64,000 nucleotides of DNA, taken from positions 1 to 64,000 of the forward strand of contig NZ_JADFBX010000014.1 of NCBI RefSeq assembly GCF_015223055.1, given 5' to 3'. Origin of the DNA: Pedobacter sp. MC2016-24 (GTDB lineage: Bacteria > Bacteroidota > Bacteroidia > Sphingobacteriales > Sphingobacteriaceae). Below, piece by piece: positions 44,751-54,250 of this stretch. Within the stretch, counting starts at the first letter, position 1, and every line of letters starts with the position of its first letter. The position numbers and the translations under genes are program-made. A model generated the notes under the pieces. That model had not been told where the DNA came from and did no database searches. It saw only the letters and a list, made by a program, of their open reading frames with translations.

Positions 44751-45314
44751 TCCGGTATTGTTTCTGAACAATTTGATGGCGATTGCCAGAAGAATAATAC
44801 CAAAGGCTTTGCGCAATACATTCAGCCCCGATTTTCCAAATAGTTTTTCCAGACGTTCGGTATTCTTCAACACGAAATAAACAAACATCATGTTGATCAT
44901 AATACCTACAATTATGTTTTGGGTAGCATATTCTGTTTTTAGCGATAGCAGGGTGGTCATCGTACCTGCCCCTGCAATTAAAGGAAAAGCCAATGGAACA
45001 ATAGAAACGGTTTCAGGAGCATCACCTTCTTTGAAAATGGTTAACCCCAATACCATTTCAAGCGCGATTACAAAGATCACCATTGAACCGGCAATCGCGA
45101 AGGATGCTACATCGAGGTTGATAATTTTCAATAGGCTTTCTCCTGCAAATAGGAACAAAATCATCAAAACTGTCGCTACTAAAGTTGCCTTCTCCGATTC
45201 AATATGGCCAGCTTTTTTTCTGAGTTCTATTACAATTGGTATAGCACCCAGAATATCAATGATGGCGAATAAGATCATTGAAGTTGACAGGATTTGACTG
45301 AAATTAAATTCCAT
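44745..45314 (-). CDS. MarC-family integral membrane protein
   Basis: A 189-residue membrane protein with six hydrophobic helices. MILFAIIDILGAIPIVIELR and FPLIAGAGTMTTLLSLK are typical MarC signatures. The family function is not established, and the old link to multiple antibiotic resistance was not upheld. The ORF can begin at 45347, but the -7 element at 45334-45341 lies inside that extension; the ATG at 45312-45314 (MEFNFSQIL) is therefore chosen. It is convergent with the RNA methyltransferase gene, overlapping by 6 bp. Confidence 0.88.
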   Translation of the reverse strand: MEFNFSQILSTSMILFAIIDILGAIPIVIELRKKAGHIESEKATLVATVLMILFLFAGESLLKIINLDVASFAIAGSMVIFVIALEMVLGLTIFKEGDAPETVSIVPLAFPLIAGAGTMTTLLSLKTEYATQNIIVGIMINMMFVYFVLKNTERLEKLFGKSGLNVLRKAFGIILLAIAIKLFRNNTGL

Positions 45315-45333
45315 ACACAGTTTTTTTATGCTA

Positions 45334-45341
45334 CAAAAGTA
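45334..45341 (-). promoter_or_regulatory. -7 promoter element of the marC-like gene
   Basis: Reads TACTTTTG on the minus strand (TAnnTTTG), 19 bases before the chosen ATG. Confidence 0.6.
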
Positions 45342-45362
45342 ACGCAATTTTTTCGATAAAAT

Positions 45363-45398
45363 AAAACGGAGTGTAGCTGCATAGTTACACTCCGTTTT
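45363..45398 (-). terminator. Terminator of the tandem permease unit
   Basis: Stem of 13 bp, AAAACGGAGTGTA (45363-45375) with its complement at 45386-45398 and a 10-base loop. It ends transcription of the minus-strand permeases before the separately promoted marC-like gene. Confidence 0.85.
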
Positions 45399-45418
45399 TT
45401 AGGTTCAGTCCAGTAGCT

Positions 45419-46903
45419 TTATTGCTGGCCGCTGTTTTTATATTCGTTTCTGATCTTACTGTGTTTTTTGCCATATACATAGTAAATGACAACGCCCAGG
45501 ATCATCCAGATGGCTAAACGCTCCCAACTTACAATCGGCAGGGAAGCCATCATCAATACGCAAACCAATATACCCAATATCGGCACCAGAGGTACCCATG
45601 GTGTACGGAAAGGTCTGGCTAAATTCGGTTCAGTTTTTCTCAAAATCAATACACCAATACAAACCAGAGAAAAGGCGAAAAGTGTACCTATACTCACCAT
45701 ATGGCCCAAATCTGATACCGGTACAAATCCGGCAAAAAGACTAACAAAAGCCATAAATATCAGATTGGTTTTCCATGGGGTTTGATTTTTAGGGTGAAGA
45801 TCTGAGAATATCTTTGGCAACAAACCATCTTTACTCATGCTGTAAAACACACGGCTTTGTCCCAATAACATCACGAGGATTACAGAAGTATAACCAGCGA
45901 GGATCGCAATCATCAGAAAGCGGTTTAAAAAGGTATAGCCTGTTTGAGCAAATGCAGTCGCAACAGGTTTGGCATCACCGGCAAACTTGGTGTAGTTTTC
46001 CAGGCCAGTCATCACATAGGAGAAAAGTACATACAATAGGGTACATACAATCAATGATCCGATAATACCGATTGGCATTCCTTTTTGTGGGTTTTTAGCT
46101 TCCTGTGCTGCGGTACTTACTGCATCAAAGCCAATAAAGGCAAAGAATACTACACCCGCACCGCGCAAAACACCACTGATTCCGAAATGTCCAAAATCAG
46201 GACTGGAGAAGAAATCAAAGAATCCAAGTGTACCAGCTTTCACTGCATCTTCTCCCGGATTTGGTGGTATGAACGGATGATGATTGGCCGAATTGATGAA
46301 ACCCCAGCCTAAAGCAATAAATATCAGTACCACGGCTACTTTTACGATAACCAGGATGTTGTTTACTGCCGAAGAATCTTTAGTGCCTTTCATCAGTAAG
46401 AGTGAAAGCAGACATACAATGACAATCGCCGGAATGTTTACAATTCCACCCTCCCAGGGGCCATGCAAAAATTTGTCGGGAAATTGGATTCCAAACTCCA
46501 ATAGGAACTGGGAAAAATACTGCGACCAGCTGGAGGCTACAGTAGCCGCGCTCAGCGCATATTCAAGCACAAGATCCCAGCCGATGATCCAGGCCATAAA
46601 CTCACCCATGGTAGCATAAGAATAGGTATAAGCACTTCCTGCAACAGGAATCATGGAGGCGAACTCTGCATAACACAGTCCAGCAAAACCACAACCAACT
46701 GCTGCAATAATGAAGGACAGGATTACCGCTGGTCCCGCGTTATCAGCCGCGGCTATTCCAGTCAGGGAAAACAAACCTGCCCCGATAATTGCACCAACAC
46801 CAAGGGCGACCAGGTTGAAGCTGGTCAGCGATCGCTTTAATGTACCTTCGCCACTCTCATTTGCTTCTGCTAACAGTTGCGGAATAGATTTTTTAAATAG
46901 CAT
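45419..46903 (-). CDS. APC-superfamily amino acid permease (tandem copy B)
   Basis: A 494-residue, roughly twelve-helix amino acid permease. The opening SFNLVALGVGAIIGAGLFSL and the later FIGFDAVSTAAQEAKNPQKG are family signatures. It is nearly identical at protein level to the gene immediately upstream (46934-48400), differing at scattered positions, with a slightly longer C-terminus (NEYKNSGQQ). Only 30 bp separate the two copies, so this one is probably transcribed from the promoter of the first. Substrate unknown; these belong to the cationic amino acid permease type. Confidence 0.92.
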   Translation of the reverse strand: MLFKKSIPQLLAEANESGEGTLKRSLTSFNLVALGVGAIIGAGLFSLTGIAAADNAGPAVILSFIIAAVGCGFAGLCYAEFASMIPVAGSAYTYSYATMGEFMAWIIGWDLVLEYALSAATVASSWSQYFSQFLLEFGIQFPDKFLHGPWEGGIVNIPAIVIVCLLSLLLMKGTKDSSAVNNILVIVKVAVVLIFIALGWGFINSANHHPFIPPNPGEDAVKAGTLGFFDFFSSPDFGHFGISGVLRGAGVVFFAFIGFDAVSTAAQEAKNPQKGMPIGIIGSLIVCTLLYVLFSYVMTGLENYTKFAGDAKPVATAFAQTGYTFLNRFLMIAILAGYTSVILVMLLGQSRVFYSMSKDGLLPKIFSDLHPKNQTPWKTNLIFMAFVSLFAGFVPVSDLGHMVSIGTLFAFSLVCIGVLILRKTEPNLARPFRTPWVPLVPILGILVCVLMMASLPIVSWERLAIWMILGVVIYYVYGKKHSKIRNEYKNSGQQ

Positions 46904-46933
46904 ATTTTAGTTTAATTGTTAAGTGTCGTGTTT

Positions 46934-48400
46934 TTATTGTCCATTTCTGATCTTACTATGTTTCTTGCTGTAGGCGTAGTAAATCACCACACCAAGTACC
47001 ATCCAGATACCTAGCCGTTCCCAGCTTACAATCGGAAGGGAAGCCATCATCAGTACGCAAACCAGGATACCCAATATTGGCACCAATGGAACCCAGGGGG
47101 TGCGGAAGGGTCTCTGCAAATCTGGCTCTGTTTTTCTCAGGATCAACACCCCAATACAAACCAACGAAAAAGCAAACAAAGTACCGATACTCACCATGTG
47201 GCCCAAGTCAGAAACAGGTACAAAGCCTGCAAAAATACTCACAAAAACCATAAACAACAGATTGGTTTTCCAGGGTGTCTGATTTTTTGTATGTAAATCT
47301 GAGAATAGTTTTGGCAATAAACCATCTTTACTCATACTGTAAAACACGCGACTTTGTCCCAGCAACAGCACCAGGATCACAGAAGTATAACCAGCCAGGA
47401 TGGCGATCATTAAAAAGCGGTTCAAAAAGCTATAACCTGTCTGCGCAAAAGCGGTTGCTACTGGTTTTGCATCGCCGGCAAATTTGGTGTAATTTTCAAG
47501 GCCGGTCATCACATAAGAGAAAAGTACGTATAACAGGGTACATACCACGAGGGATCCGATGATGCCAATCGGCATACCTTTTTGCGGGTTTTTAGCCTCC
47601 TGTGCGGCGGTACTAACGGCATCAAAGCCGATAAAAGCAAAGAACACGACACCTGCACCACGTAAAATACCACTGATTCCAAAGTGTCCGAAATCCGGAC
47701 TGGAGAAGAATTCAAAGAAGCCTTTGGTGCCTGCTTTTACAGCATCTTCACCAGGATTGGCAGGTATGAATGGTTGATGATTGGCCGGATTGATGAAACT
47801 CCAACCTAAAACGATGAATATCAGTACTACAGCGACTTTTACAATAACAAGTACATTGTTTACAGCTGAAGAATCTTTTGTACCCTTCATCAGCAATAAA
47901 GAAAGCAGACATACGATGATGATTGCGGGTAAATTGACAATACCGCCCTCCCAAGGGCCATGTAACAGTTCTGCCGGGAAATGTATGCCAAATTCCAGTA
48001 GAAACTGGGAAAAGTACTGCGACCAGCTGGAAGCTACAGTAGCTGCCCCTAAAGCATATTCCAATACCAGATCCCAGCCAATAATCCAGGCCATAAACTC
48101 ACCCATAGTGGCATAGGAGTAAGTATAGGCACTTCCTGCAACGGGTATCATGGAGGCGAATTCAGCATAGCAAAGACCTGCAAAACCACAGCCCACTGCG
48201 GCAATAATAAAGGATAGGATTACTGCCGGTCCGGCATTATCTGCTGCGGCAATACCCGTCAGCGAAAATAATCCTGCACCTATGATGGCCCCAACGCCTA
48301 AGGCGACGAGATTGAAGCTGCTTAGAGAACGTTTTAAAGTTCCCTCGCCGCTCTCATTTGCTTCAGCCAATAGTTGCGGAATAGATTTTTTAAATAACAT
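46934..48400 (-). CDS. APC-superfamily amino acid permease (tandem copy A)
   Basis: A 488-residue permease and the promoter-proximal member of a tandem duplication. Its first 30 residues differ from copy B by a single residue, and the two stay nearly identical throughout. Conserved features are the same: the N-terminal GVGAIIGAGLFSLTG helix and the FIGFDAVSTAAQEAKNP loop. At the DNA level differences are mostly silent, indicating a duplication of moderate age kept under selection or gene conversion. A -7 element lies 62 bases upstream. Confidence 0.92.
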   Translation of the reverse strand: MLFKKSIPQLLAEANESGEGTLKRSLSSFNLVALGVGAIIGAGLFSLTGIAAADNAGPAVILSFIIAAVGCGFAGLCYAEFASMIPVAGSAYTYSYATMGEFMAWIIGWDLVLEYALGAATVASSWSQYFSQFLLEFGIHFPAELLHGPWEGGIVNLPAIIIVCLLSLLLMKGTKDSSAVNNVLVIVKVAVVLIFIVLGWSFINPANHQPFIPANPGEDAVKAGTKGFFEFFSSPDFGHFGISGILRGAGVVFFAFIGFDAVSTAAQEAKNPQKGMPIGIIGSLVVCTLLYVLFSYVMTGLENYTKFAGDAKPVATAFAQTGYSFLNRFLMIAILAGYTSVILVLLLGQSRVFYSMSKDGLLPKLFSDLHTKNQTPWKTNLLFMVFVSIFAGFVPVSDLGHMVSIGTLFAFSLVCIGVLILRKTEPDLQRPFRTPWVPLVPILGILVCVLMMASLPIVSWERLGIWMVLGVVIYYAYSKKHSKIRNGQ

Positions 48401-48462
48401 ATACAGTTTTTAGGTTAGTTTGGGTTTTATGAATGTTAGTTTAATGTAAAATTACTCAGTAC

Positions 48463-48470
48463 CAAACCTA
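48463..48470 (-). promoter_or_regulatory. -7 promoter element of the tandem permeases
   Basis: Reads TAGGTTTG on the minus strand (TAnnTTTG), giving a leader of roughly 55-60 bases for permease copy A. Confidence 0.5.
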
Positions 48471-48487
48471 AATAAAATATATTAAAA

Positions 48488-48522
48488 AATAAAAGGGATT
48501 CGTGTTAGAAATCCCTTTTATT
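48488..48522 (-). terminator. Terminator after the membrane pyrophosphatase
   Basis: Perfect 13-bp stem, AATAAAAGGGATT (48488-48500) with AATCCCTTTTATT (48510-48522) and a 9-base loop, about 18 bp downstream of the hppA stop. Confidence 0.88.
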
Positions 48523-48539
48523 AAATATTGACTGTCACA

Positions 48540-50867
48540 TTAATGTGGCGCATTCTGAATGGCCTTACTTGTCAGTTTATTCATTTCGGTTTGCATCGAA
48601 TCCAGCTCTTTTTGCAATTGCTGATTTGCAGCATCCAGATGTCCGCTCATTTTTAGTTCTGTCTTAACTACCGCTTTTGCAGAAAGGTCATCACGAACTG
48701 ACACTGCAATATATGGCGCGATAACCAGCGATACGATAGACATCAGTTTGATCAAAATATTCATCGATGGGCCAGAGGTATCTTTGAAAGGGTCACCTAC
48801 AGTATCACCTGTTACCGAAGCTTTATGAGGTTCTGATTTTTTGTAAAACATCTCGCCATTGATTTTCACTCCTTTTTCGAATGATTTTTTTGCGTTATCC
48901 CACGCTCCTCCGGCATTGCTTTGGAAAATACCCATCAGTACACCTGAAACCGTCACTCCTGCCAGTAATCCACCTAATATTTCTGCCGAACTTACGGTAG
49001 GAAATACGCCCTTAAAGCCAAAACCAACAATGATCGGTACCAGGAGTGCAATGGCACCAGGCAACATCATTTCACGAATAGAAGCTTTGGTAGAGATGGC
49101 TACACATTTTTCATATTCCGGCTTTGCTTTATACTCCATAATTCCAGGGATTTCGCGGAATTGGCGTCTTACTTCCTGAACCATATCCATCGCTGCCTTA
49201 CCTACAGCAGCAATACACAAAGCGGAAAAGATAAATGGAATCATCGCGCCAACAAATAGTCCGGCCAATACGGGTGCTTTGTAAATGTCAATGGCGGAAA
49301 TGCCGGCTACACCTACAAATGCAGCAAACAAAGCCAATGAGGTTAAAGCTGCAGAGGCAATGGCAAAGCCTTTACCAGTAGCTGCTGTAGTATTACCCAC
49401 AGCATCCAGATTGTCCGTACGTTCGCGAACTTCTGGAGGAAGCTGGCTCATCTCTGCGATACCACCTGCATTATCTGCAATCGGTCCAAAAGCATCAATC
49501 GCCAGTTGCATCGCTGTTGTAGCCATCATTCCGGCAGCAGCAATAGCTACACCATATAGACCCGCGAATGAGTAAGACAAGATGATCCCAGCAGCCAATA
49601 CCAGGATGGGCGCCACAGTAGATTTCATACCTACCGATAAGCCGCCAATGATATTGGTCGCATGCCCGGTACCCGACTGTTGAATGATCGAATTCACCGG
49701 GCCTTTGCCCATGGCCGTATAATATTCAGTAATGATACTCATTAACGTGCCCACAACTAAACCTACAATGATGGCGTAATACACATCCATACTTGTAAAA
49801 TCAACCCCACGCAAATGAAGTTGATCGGGCAACATAGCGGTTACGATAAAGTAAGAAGCAATCGCTGTAATGACAATAGAGCCCCAGTTGCCCAGGTTTA
49901 AGGCCGTTTGCACATTCGAATCTTCACCTTTAATGCGTACAAACCAGGTGCCTATAATAGAAAATATAATGCCCAGTCCGCAAATGACCATCGGAAGCAG
50001 CACCGGCGAAAAGCCATTCAGGTTGTCTACCGCTATCCCATTTATTTTTTCAACAATAATTTCCTGTCCCAAAACCATAGTGGCAAGAATGGTGGCTACA
50101 TAAGAACCGAACAAATCGGCGCCCATGCCGGCAACGTCACCTACGTTATCACCCACGTTATCTGCAATCGTGGCCGGGTTACGCACATCATCTTCCGGAA
50201 TACCTGCTTCAACTTTTCCAACCAGATCGGCACCAACATCAGCAGCTTTGGTATAAATACCACCGCCAACGCGTGCAAATAAAGCGATAGATTCCGCACC
50301 CAAAGAAAAACCGGTCAGTACTTCTATGGCTGTTTTCATTTCGGTACTGTTAGCTTCTAACACATTGAAAATTTGTAAAAACACGATGAATAAACCGCCA
50401 AGGCCTAAAATAGCCAGTCCGGCTACACCAAGTCCCATAACCGTACCACCGGTAAACGAGACTTTTAAAGCCTGTTTTAAACTTGTTCTGGCTGCCTGTG
50501 TGGTCCGCACATTGGCTTTGGTGGCTGCTTTCATACCGATGTAACCCGCAGTGGCTGAAAATACTGCGCCGATCACAAAGGCGACTGCAATAATCCAGCT
50601 GGAGTGTAATGCTACACCATTTACTTCATGTACTGTACCCGAATAGGCCAGTAAAGCTGCGGTAAAAACCACAAAAATACTGAGCACTTTCCATTCAGCC
50701 TTTAAAAAGGCCATTGCTCCATCGGCAATATAGCCGGCAAGTTCCTGCATGTTCGCATCTCCTGCATCCTGTTTGTTTACCCAGGCGCTTTTAACGGCCA
50801 TCACCAGGATGCCGATTAAGCCCATTACAGGAATCAGATAAATTAAATTGTTTTGTAAAAACTCCAT
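48540..50867 (-). CDS. hppA: Membrane-bound ion-translocating pyrophosphatase
   Basis: A 775-residue membrane pyrophosphatase with about 16 hydrophobic helices. It hydrolyses PPi to pump Na+ and/or H+. The substrate motif YTKAADVGADLVGKVEAG and the DNVGDNVGD repeat are intact. In the segment GNTTAATGKG the position occupied by lysine in potassium-independent enzymes is alanine, so it is predicted to need K+, like the Na+ or dual Na+/H+ pumps described in Bacteroidota. A C-terminal helical tail of about 50 residues (ELKMSGHLDAANQQLQKEL) is extra. No clear promoter was found upstream. Confidence 0.94.
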   Translation of the reverse strand: MEFLQNNLIYLIPVMGLIGILVMAVKSAWVNKQDAGDANMQELAGYIADGAMAFLKAEWKVLSIFVVFTAALLAYSGTVHEVNGVALHSSWIIAVAFVIGAVFSATAGYIGMKAATKANVRTTQAARTSLKQALKVSFTGGTVMGLGVAGLAILGLGGLFIVFLQIFNVLEANSTEMKTAIEVLTGFSLGAESIALFARVGGGIYTKAADVGADLVGKVEAGIPEDDVRNPATIADNVGDNVGDVAGMGADLFGSYVATILATMVLGQEIIVEKINGIAVDNLNGFSPVLLPMVICGLGIIFSIIGTWFVRIKGEDSNVQTALNLGNWGSIVITAIASYFIVTAMLPDQLHLRGVDFTSMDVYYAIIVGLVVGTLMSIITEYYTAMGKGPVNSIIQQSGTGHATNIIGGLSVGMKSTVAPILVLAAGIILSYSFAGLYGVAIAAAGMMATTAMQLAIDAFGPIADNAGGIAEMSQLPPEVRERTDNLDAVGNTTAATGKGFAIASAALTSLALFAAFVGVAGISAIDIYKAPVLAGLFVGAMIPFIFSALCIAAVGKAAMDMVQEVRRQFREIPGIMEYKAKPEYEKCVAISTKASIREMMLPGAIALLVPIIVGFGFKGVFPTVSSAEILGGLLAGVTVSGVLMGIFQSNAGGAWDNAKKSFEKGVKINGEMFYKKSEPHKASVTGDTVGDPFKDTSGPSMNILIKLMSIVSLVIAPYIAVSVRDDLSAKAVVKTELKMSGHLDAANQQLQKELDSMQTEMNKLTSKAIQNAPH

Positions 50868-51104
50868 ACTTTAATTCTCTTTTAGTGGTTCTGAATTTTG
50901 GTTAGTTTATATTTGGTTTGTTTTAAGCATTTTACGTCGTATCTCAACTGGCAGCCATCTATTTATTGTGGCATGCTTTTTCTAAATGTACAGTTTTCAA
51001 CTTTGTTTAGGTTAATGTAGGTTTTTATTTTCTCATTATGAATTGATCTTTAAAAAATTAAATATATTAGCAATACCAAAGCAACCTTAACCAAACCAGA
51101 AACC

Positions 51105-52577
51105 ATGATGGATAACCAACCCCAGGATGCCTCTTTTAAGAGAGAGCTCGGACTTTTAGATGGTACAATGCTTGTCGTTGGATCCATGATCGGTTCAGGG
51201 ATATTTATTGTCAGTGCTGACATCACAAGAAATGTAGGTAGTGCCGGTTGGCTGATTGCCGTATGGGTCATTACTGGTTTGATGACCATGACTGCAGCCA
51301 TAAGTTATGGCGAATTGAGTGGGATGTACCCCAAAGCTGGTGGTCAGTATGTTTACCTGAAAGAATCTTACAACAAACTGATTGCCTTTTTATATGGCTG
51401 GAGTGTTTTTGCAGTGATACAAACAGGTACAATAGCCGCAGTGGGGGTGGCTTTCTCTAAATTTGCTGCTTACCTGATCCCAGCATTGAGCGAAGACAAT
51501 AAATTGCTTCGCATCCAGACCGGACTGGACAGTTGTAATAGCCCAACCTATTTTTCTGTAAGCTCTGCACAACTCATGTCTATCGCAGTAATTGCATTAC
51601 TCACTTATTCCAATACCCGCGGTGTAAAAGGCGGAAAATGGATTCAAAATATTTTTACTTCTACCAAACTGCTGACACTTTTTGGTTTGATCATTGCAGG
51701 ATTTGTCATGTTTAAGCCCGAAATCTGGCATGCGAACTGGGACAATACCTGGATGGCAACAAAAGCGACTTTGCTGGATGCCTGTAAACCTGCTGCAGGA
51801 TTCAGTGTAACGCCAATCGCGGGAACAGCTTTGCTGGGTGGTATTGCCGCTGCTATGGTAGGCTCTGTTTTTAGTAGCGATGCCTGGAACAATGTGACTT
51901 TCATTGCCGGTGAAATGAAAAACCCAAAAAGGAATATCGGGCTTAGCCTGTTCCTGGGTACCTTGATTGTGACTGTTATTTATGTATGTGCCAATCTGGT
52001 TTACCTTGCCGTACTGCCCATGGATGAAATTGCACATGCGGCAAAGGATAGGGTAGCCGTAACTGCTTCCCAGGTTATTTTTGGAGACATTGGTACTGGA
52101 TTGATTGCGGTAATGATTATGATTTCAACTTTTGGCTGTAACAATGGCTTGATCCTCGCTGGCTCAAGAGTTTATTATACCATGGCGCAAGATGGTCTGT
52201 TTTTTAAAAATGCAGGAAAATTAAACAAACATGGGGTACCGCAATGGGCACTTTGGGCACAATGCCTGGTTGCCGCAATTCTTTGCCTTAGCGGCAAGTA
52301 TGGTGACCTTCTGGATATGATTTCTTTTGTAGTCGTTATTTTCTATGTATTGACCATTGGTGGTATTTTTATTCTGCGCAAAAGATTGCCCAATGCAGAA
52401 CGTCCGTATAAAGCCTTCGGATATCCGGTATTGCCAGCCTTATATATTATTTTAGGAATCAGTTTCTGTTTGTTGCTGATCTGGTTCAAACCTCAGTTTA
52501 CCTGGCCGGGACTTATTATTGTACTGATTGGGATACCGATTTATTATTTAACGAAGCAAAAGGAAACAGTTCGTTAG
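51105..52577 (+). CDS. APC-superfamily amino acid permease (LAT-like)
   Basis: A 490-residue, about twelve-helix permease, different in type from the tandem pair. The start (FKRELGLLDGTMLVVGSMIGSGIF) and the segment SYGELSGMYPKAGGQYVYLKE fit the L-amino acid transporter/serine-threonine exchanger side of the superfamily. An insertion after helix 4 (LSEDNKLLRIQTGLDSCN) is modest. Two adjacent ATGs (51105, 51108) are possible starts. The 237-bp gap upstream (50868-51104) separates it from hppA and holds no gene. Confidence 0.9.
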   Translation: MMDNQPQDASFKRELGLLDGTMLVVGSMIGSGIFIVSADITRNVGSAGWLIAVWVITGLMTMTAAISYGELSGMYPKAGGQYVYLKESYNKLIAFLYGWSVFAVIQTGTIAAVGVAFSKFAAYLIPALSEDNKLLRIQTGLDSCNSPTYFSVSSAQLMSIAVIALLTYSNTRGVKGGKWIQNIFTSTKLLTLFGLIIAGFVMFKPEIWHANWDNTWMATKATLLDACKPAAGFSVTPIAGTALLGGIAAAMVGSVFSSDAWNNVTFIAGEMKNPKRNIGLSLFLGTLIVTVIYVCANLVYLAVLPMDEIAHAAKDRVAVTASQVIFGDIGTGLIAVMIMISTFGCNNGLILAGSRVYYTMAQDGLFFKNAGKLNKHGVPQWALWAQCLVAAILCLSGKYGDLLDMISFVVVIFYVLTIGGIFILRKRLPNAERPYKAFGYPVLPALYIILGISFCLLLIWFKPQFTWPGLIIVLIGIPIYYLTKQKETVR

Positions 52578-52615
52578 TTGCCTGGTGATTTATTTCAAGG
52601 GATTTTTCTGTAATG

Positions 52616-53590
52616 CTATGGGATACTAATCTTGTCACCTTTAACAGGCGAATAATCAGATTTAACCAGACCATTTATTTTGACCTTGCTAAAAAAGCAT
52701 TTAATCCCTGTAGCCTGGTCAAAATCTTCTTCGTCCTGAATGTGAAAGTGCAGGTGTGGCTCTGATGAGTTTCCTGAATTTCCGCATTCCCCTAAAAGCT
52801 GCCCGATTTTTACTTTCTCTCCTTGTTTAACTTTTACTGTGCCCTGCTTAAAATGAGCAAAAAGTATATATTCATTGTGTTTCGTTTTTAAAAGCACAGT
52901 GTTTCCGATGGTCAGCAGCGTATTCATCTTTCCTGGAATGTTGTCCTTAACACCATCTACCGCAAATACAACTTCGGCATCACATGGTGCGGTTAGCGAT
53001 TGTCCGAAAGCATAATAATCTGCATTGCTTTTGCCATCAGTTTTATAACTTTTGCCATCTGTATTGGTGATGACCATGTCAAAAGCATTCTTCTGCATTT
53101 TGGCAACTACGTGATAATTTTGCGCTTTCGTATCACCACCCCAAATTACAGTCCATTCTCCTTTAAAGGGCAATTGCATTTTACTGATATTCGGCTTTTG
53201 GATTTGCGTAACTGGTGGTGCTTCGTATGGCTTGGCATAAAGTCCAGTAATTGATTGATGCGGATCTGTCCCAAGATGAAGTAGTATCGTGCCTCTTTCC
53301 AAATCTGTCTTGTAAATTGCAAATTGACCAAGATTATTGATAAACTGAGTTTGTTTTATGGCTCCGTAGTTGTCTTTAAGATGGGTAAGGAATGCCTTGG
53401 TTTTGCTGATGGGTAGTGCAGTTTTAGTTTCCGGACTAAAAAGATTAAAAATGCTGTCAGGTTGTTCGGCATTGTAGAATCTCTTGAATTTAGTCATGGT
53501 ATATTTACTATCATCGCTTTCAGACTGGCCGAAGATCAAACCTGTTTTAGCAATGATCAGTAATAAGGTGAGTAATGTCAATTTTTTCAT
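52616..53590 (-). CDS. Exported M23-domain peptidase with DUF3887-like N-domain
   Basis: A 324-residue exported protein: signal peptide (1-21, ending LIFGQ), an N-terminal domain of about 100 residues (FKRFYNAEQPDSIFNLFSPE) resembling DUF3887, then an M23/LytM domain. The second zinc motif is clear in NSSEPHLHFHIQ. The first motif is not the usual HxGxD; the likely ligands are the histidine in NYHVV and the aspartate in AFDMV (about residues 160-175). This subfamily layout is seen in some M23 proteins. Probably a cell-wall or peptide hydrolase; activity should not be taken as certain. Confidence 0.83.
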   Translation of the reverse strand: MKKLTLLTLLLIIAKTGLIFGQSESDDSKYTMTKFKRFYNAEQPDSIFNLFSPETKTALPISKTKAFLTHLKDNYGAIKQTQFINNLGQFAIYKTDLERGTILLHLGTDPHQSITGLYAKPYEAPPVTQIQKPNISKMQLPFKGEWTVIWGGDTKAQNYHVVAKMQKNAFDMVITNTDGKSYKTDGKSNADYYAFGQSLTAPCDAEVVFAVDGVKDNIPGKMNTLLTIGNTVLLKTKHNEYILFAHFKQGTVKVKQGEKVKIGQLLGECGNSGNSSEPHLHFHIQDEEDFDQATGIKCFFSKVKINGLVKSDYSPVKGDKISIP

Positions 53591-53676
53591 GGTTCAATAT
53601 AATGATTAATTAATAAATGAATATGGTCTGTATGATTAGATGTGAGGATGTATGTATGTTTCACTTTTAATAAGTG

Positions 53677-53684
53677 TACTTTTG
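53677..53684 (+). promoter_or_regulatory. -7 promoter element of the unknown exported protein gene
   Basis: TACTTTTG (TAnnTTTG) ends 17 bases before the ATG at 53702 and sits inside the longer ORF that starts at 53642. Confidence 0.6.
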
Positions 53685-53701
53685 CTTTCCAATATTACAC
53701 T

Positions 53702-54247
53702 ATGCCTTTAAAATATTTTATCTTATTTATACTCGCTTTTTCCTGTTCGGCCATTTTTGCACAGGATCAGATGGATTGTAACAAGGTGCTGGACCGGGAG
53801 CCTTACTTTGTCAGGCATAAAGGCAACGAAAAGGACAGCCTGCTGCTTCGGGATATTCAGATTTTAAAACATTGTGGTAATTTAGAAGTCGCTGATAGTG
53901 TGTTTTTGAAAGGTTCCCTGTTGGGTGCTTTGATGCTGGATCAGGTGCGATTGGGAAAACCGGCAACCTACAGAACTTTAATCGAATACTTTGCCGCCTT
54001 TAAAAATACCATCGCCTATAAGGATTTTGTGAAAGGGTTAAACTTATATCAGGCAATGGCTTTGAAAAAGGTAAACCCGGCAACCTGGGAAGCCGATAAA
54101 GAACTATTCGTAAAAATTGGGTTTACAGTAAATGATCTGGCCGATTTTAAACAATTCATTAACGAACCTGCTCAGGCAAACGTTACCTATAAAGAGGCGC
54201 TCAGTCGGTATATGAGTAGCATGGAGGCCTTGCGGGTAGATAAATAA
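53702..54247 (+). CDS. Exported protein of unknown function
   Basis: 181 residues with a clear signal peptide (MPLKYFILFILAFSCSAIFAQ). The mature part is helical, with two cysteines (in DQMDCNKVLD and LKHCGNLEV) that could form a periplasmic disulfide. No known domain was recognised. The ORF could start at 53642, but the promoter -7 element lies in that extension and the signal peptide begins exactly at the ATG at 53702. The gene is convergent with the LacI-type regulator, with only 3 bp between their stops and no terminator visible. Confidence 0.75.
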   Translation: MPLKYFILFILAFSCSAIFAQDQMDCNKVLDREPYFVRHKGNEKDSLLLRDIQILKHCGNLEVADSVFLKGSLLGALMLDQVRLGKPATYRTLIEYFAAFKNTIAYKDFVKGLNLYQAMALKKVNPATWEADKELFVKIGFTVNDLADFKQFINEPAQANVTYKEALSRYMSSMEALRVDK

Positions 54248-54250
54248 GCT

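Noticed and set aside
50908..50915. TATATTTG as promoter of the permease at 51105
   Set aside because: It would leave a leader of about 185 bases with no -33 partner at the right distance; too weak to call.
53642..53701. 20-residue extension before the unknown exported protein
   Set aside because: It contains the -7 element at 53677-53684 and would displace the signal peptide from the N-terminus.
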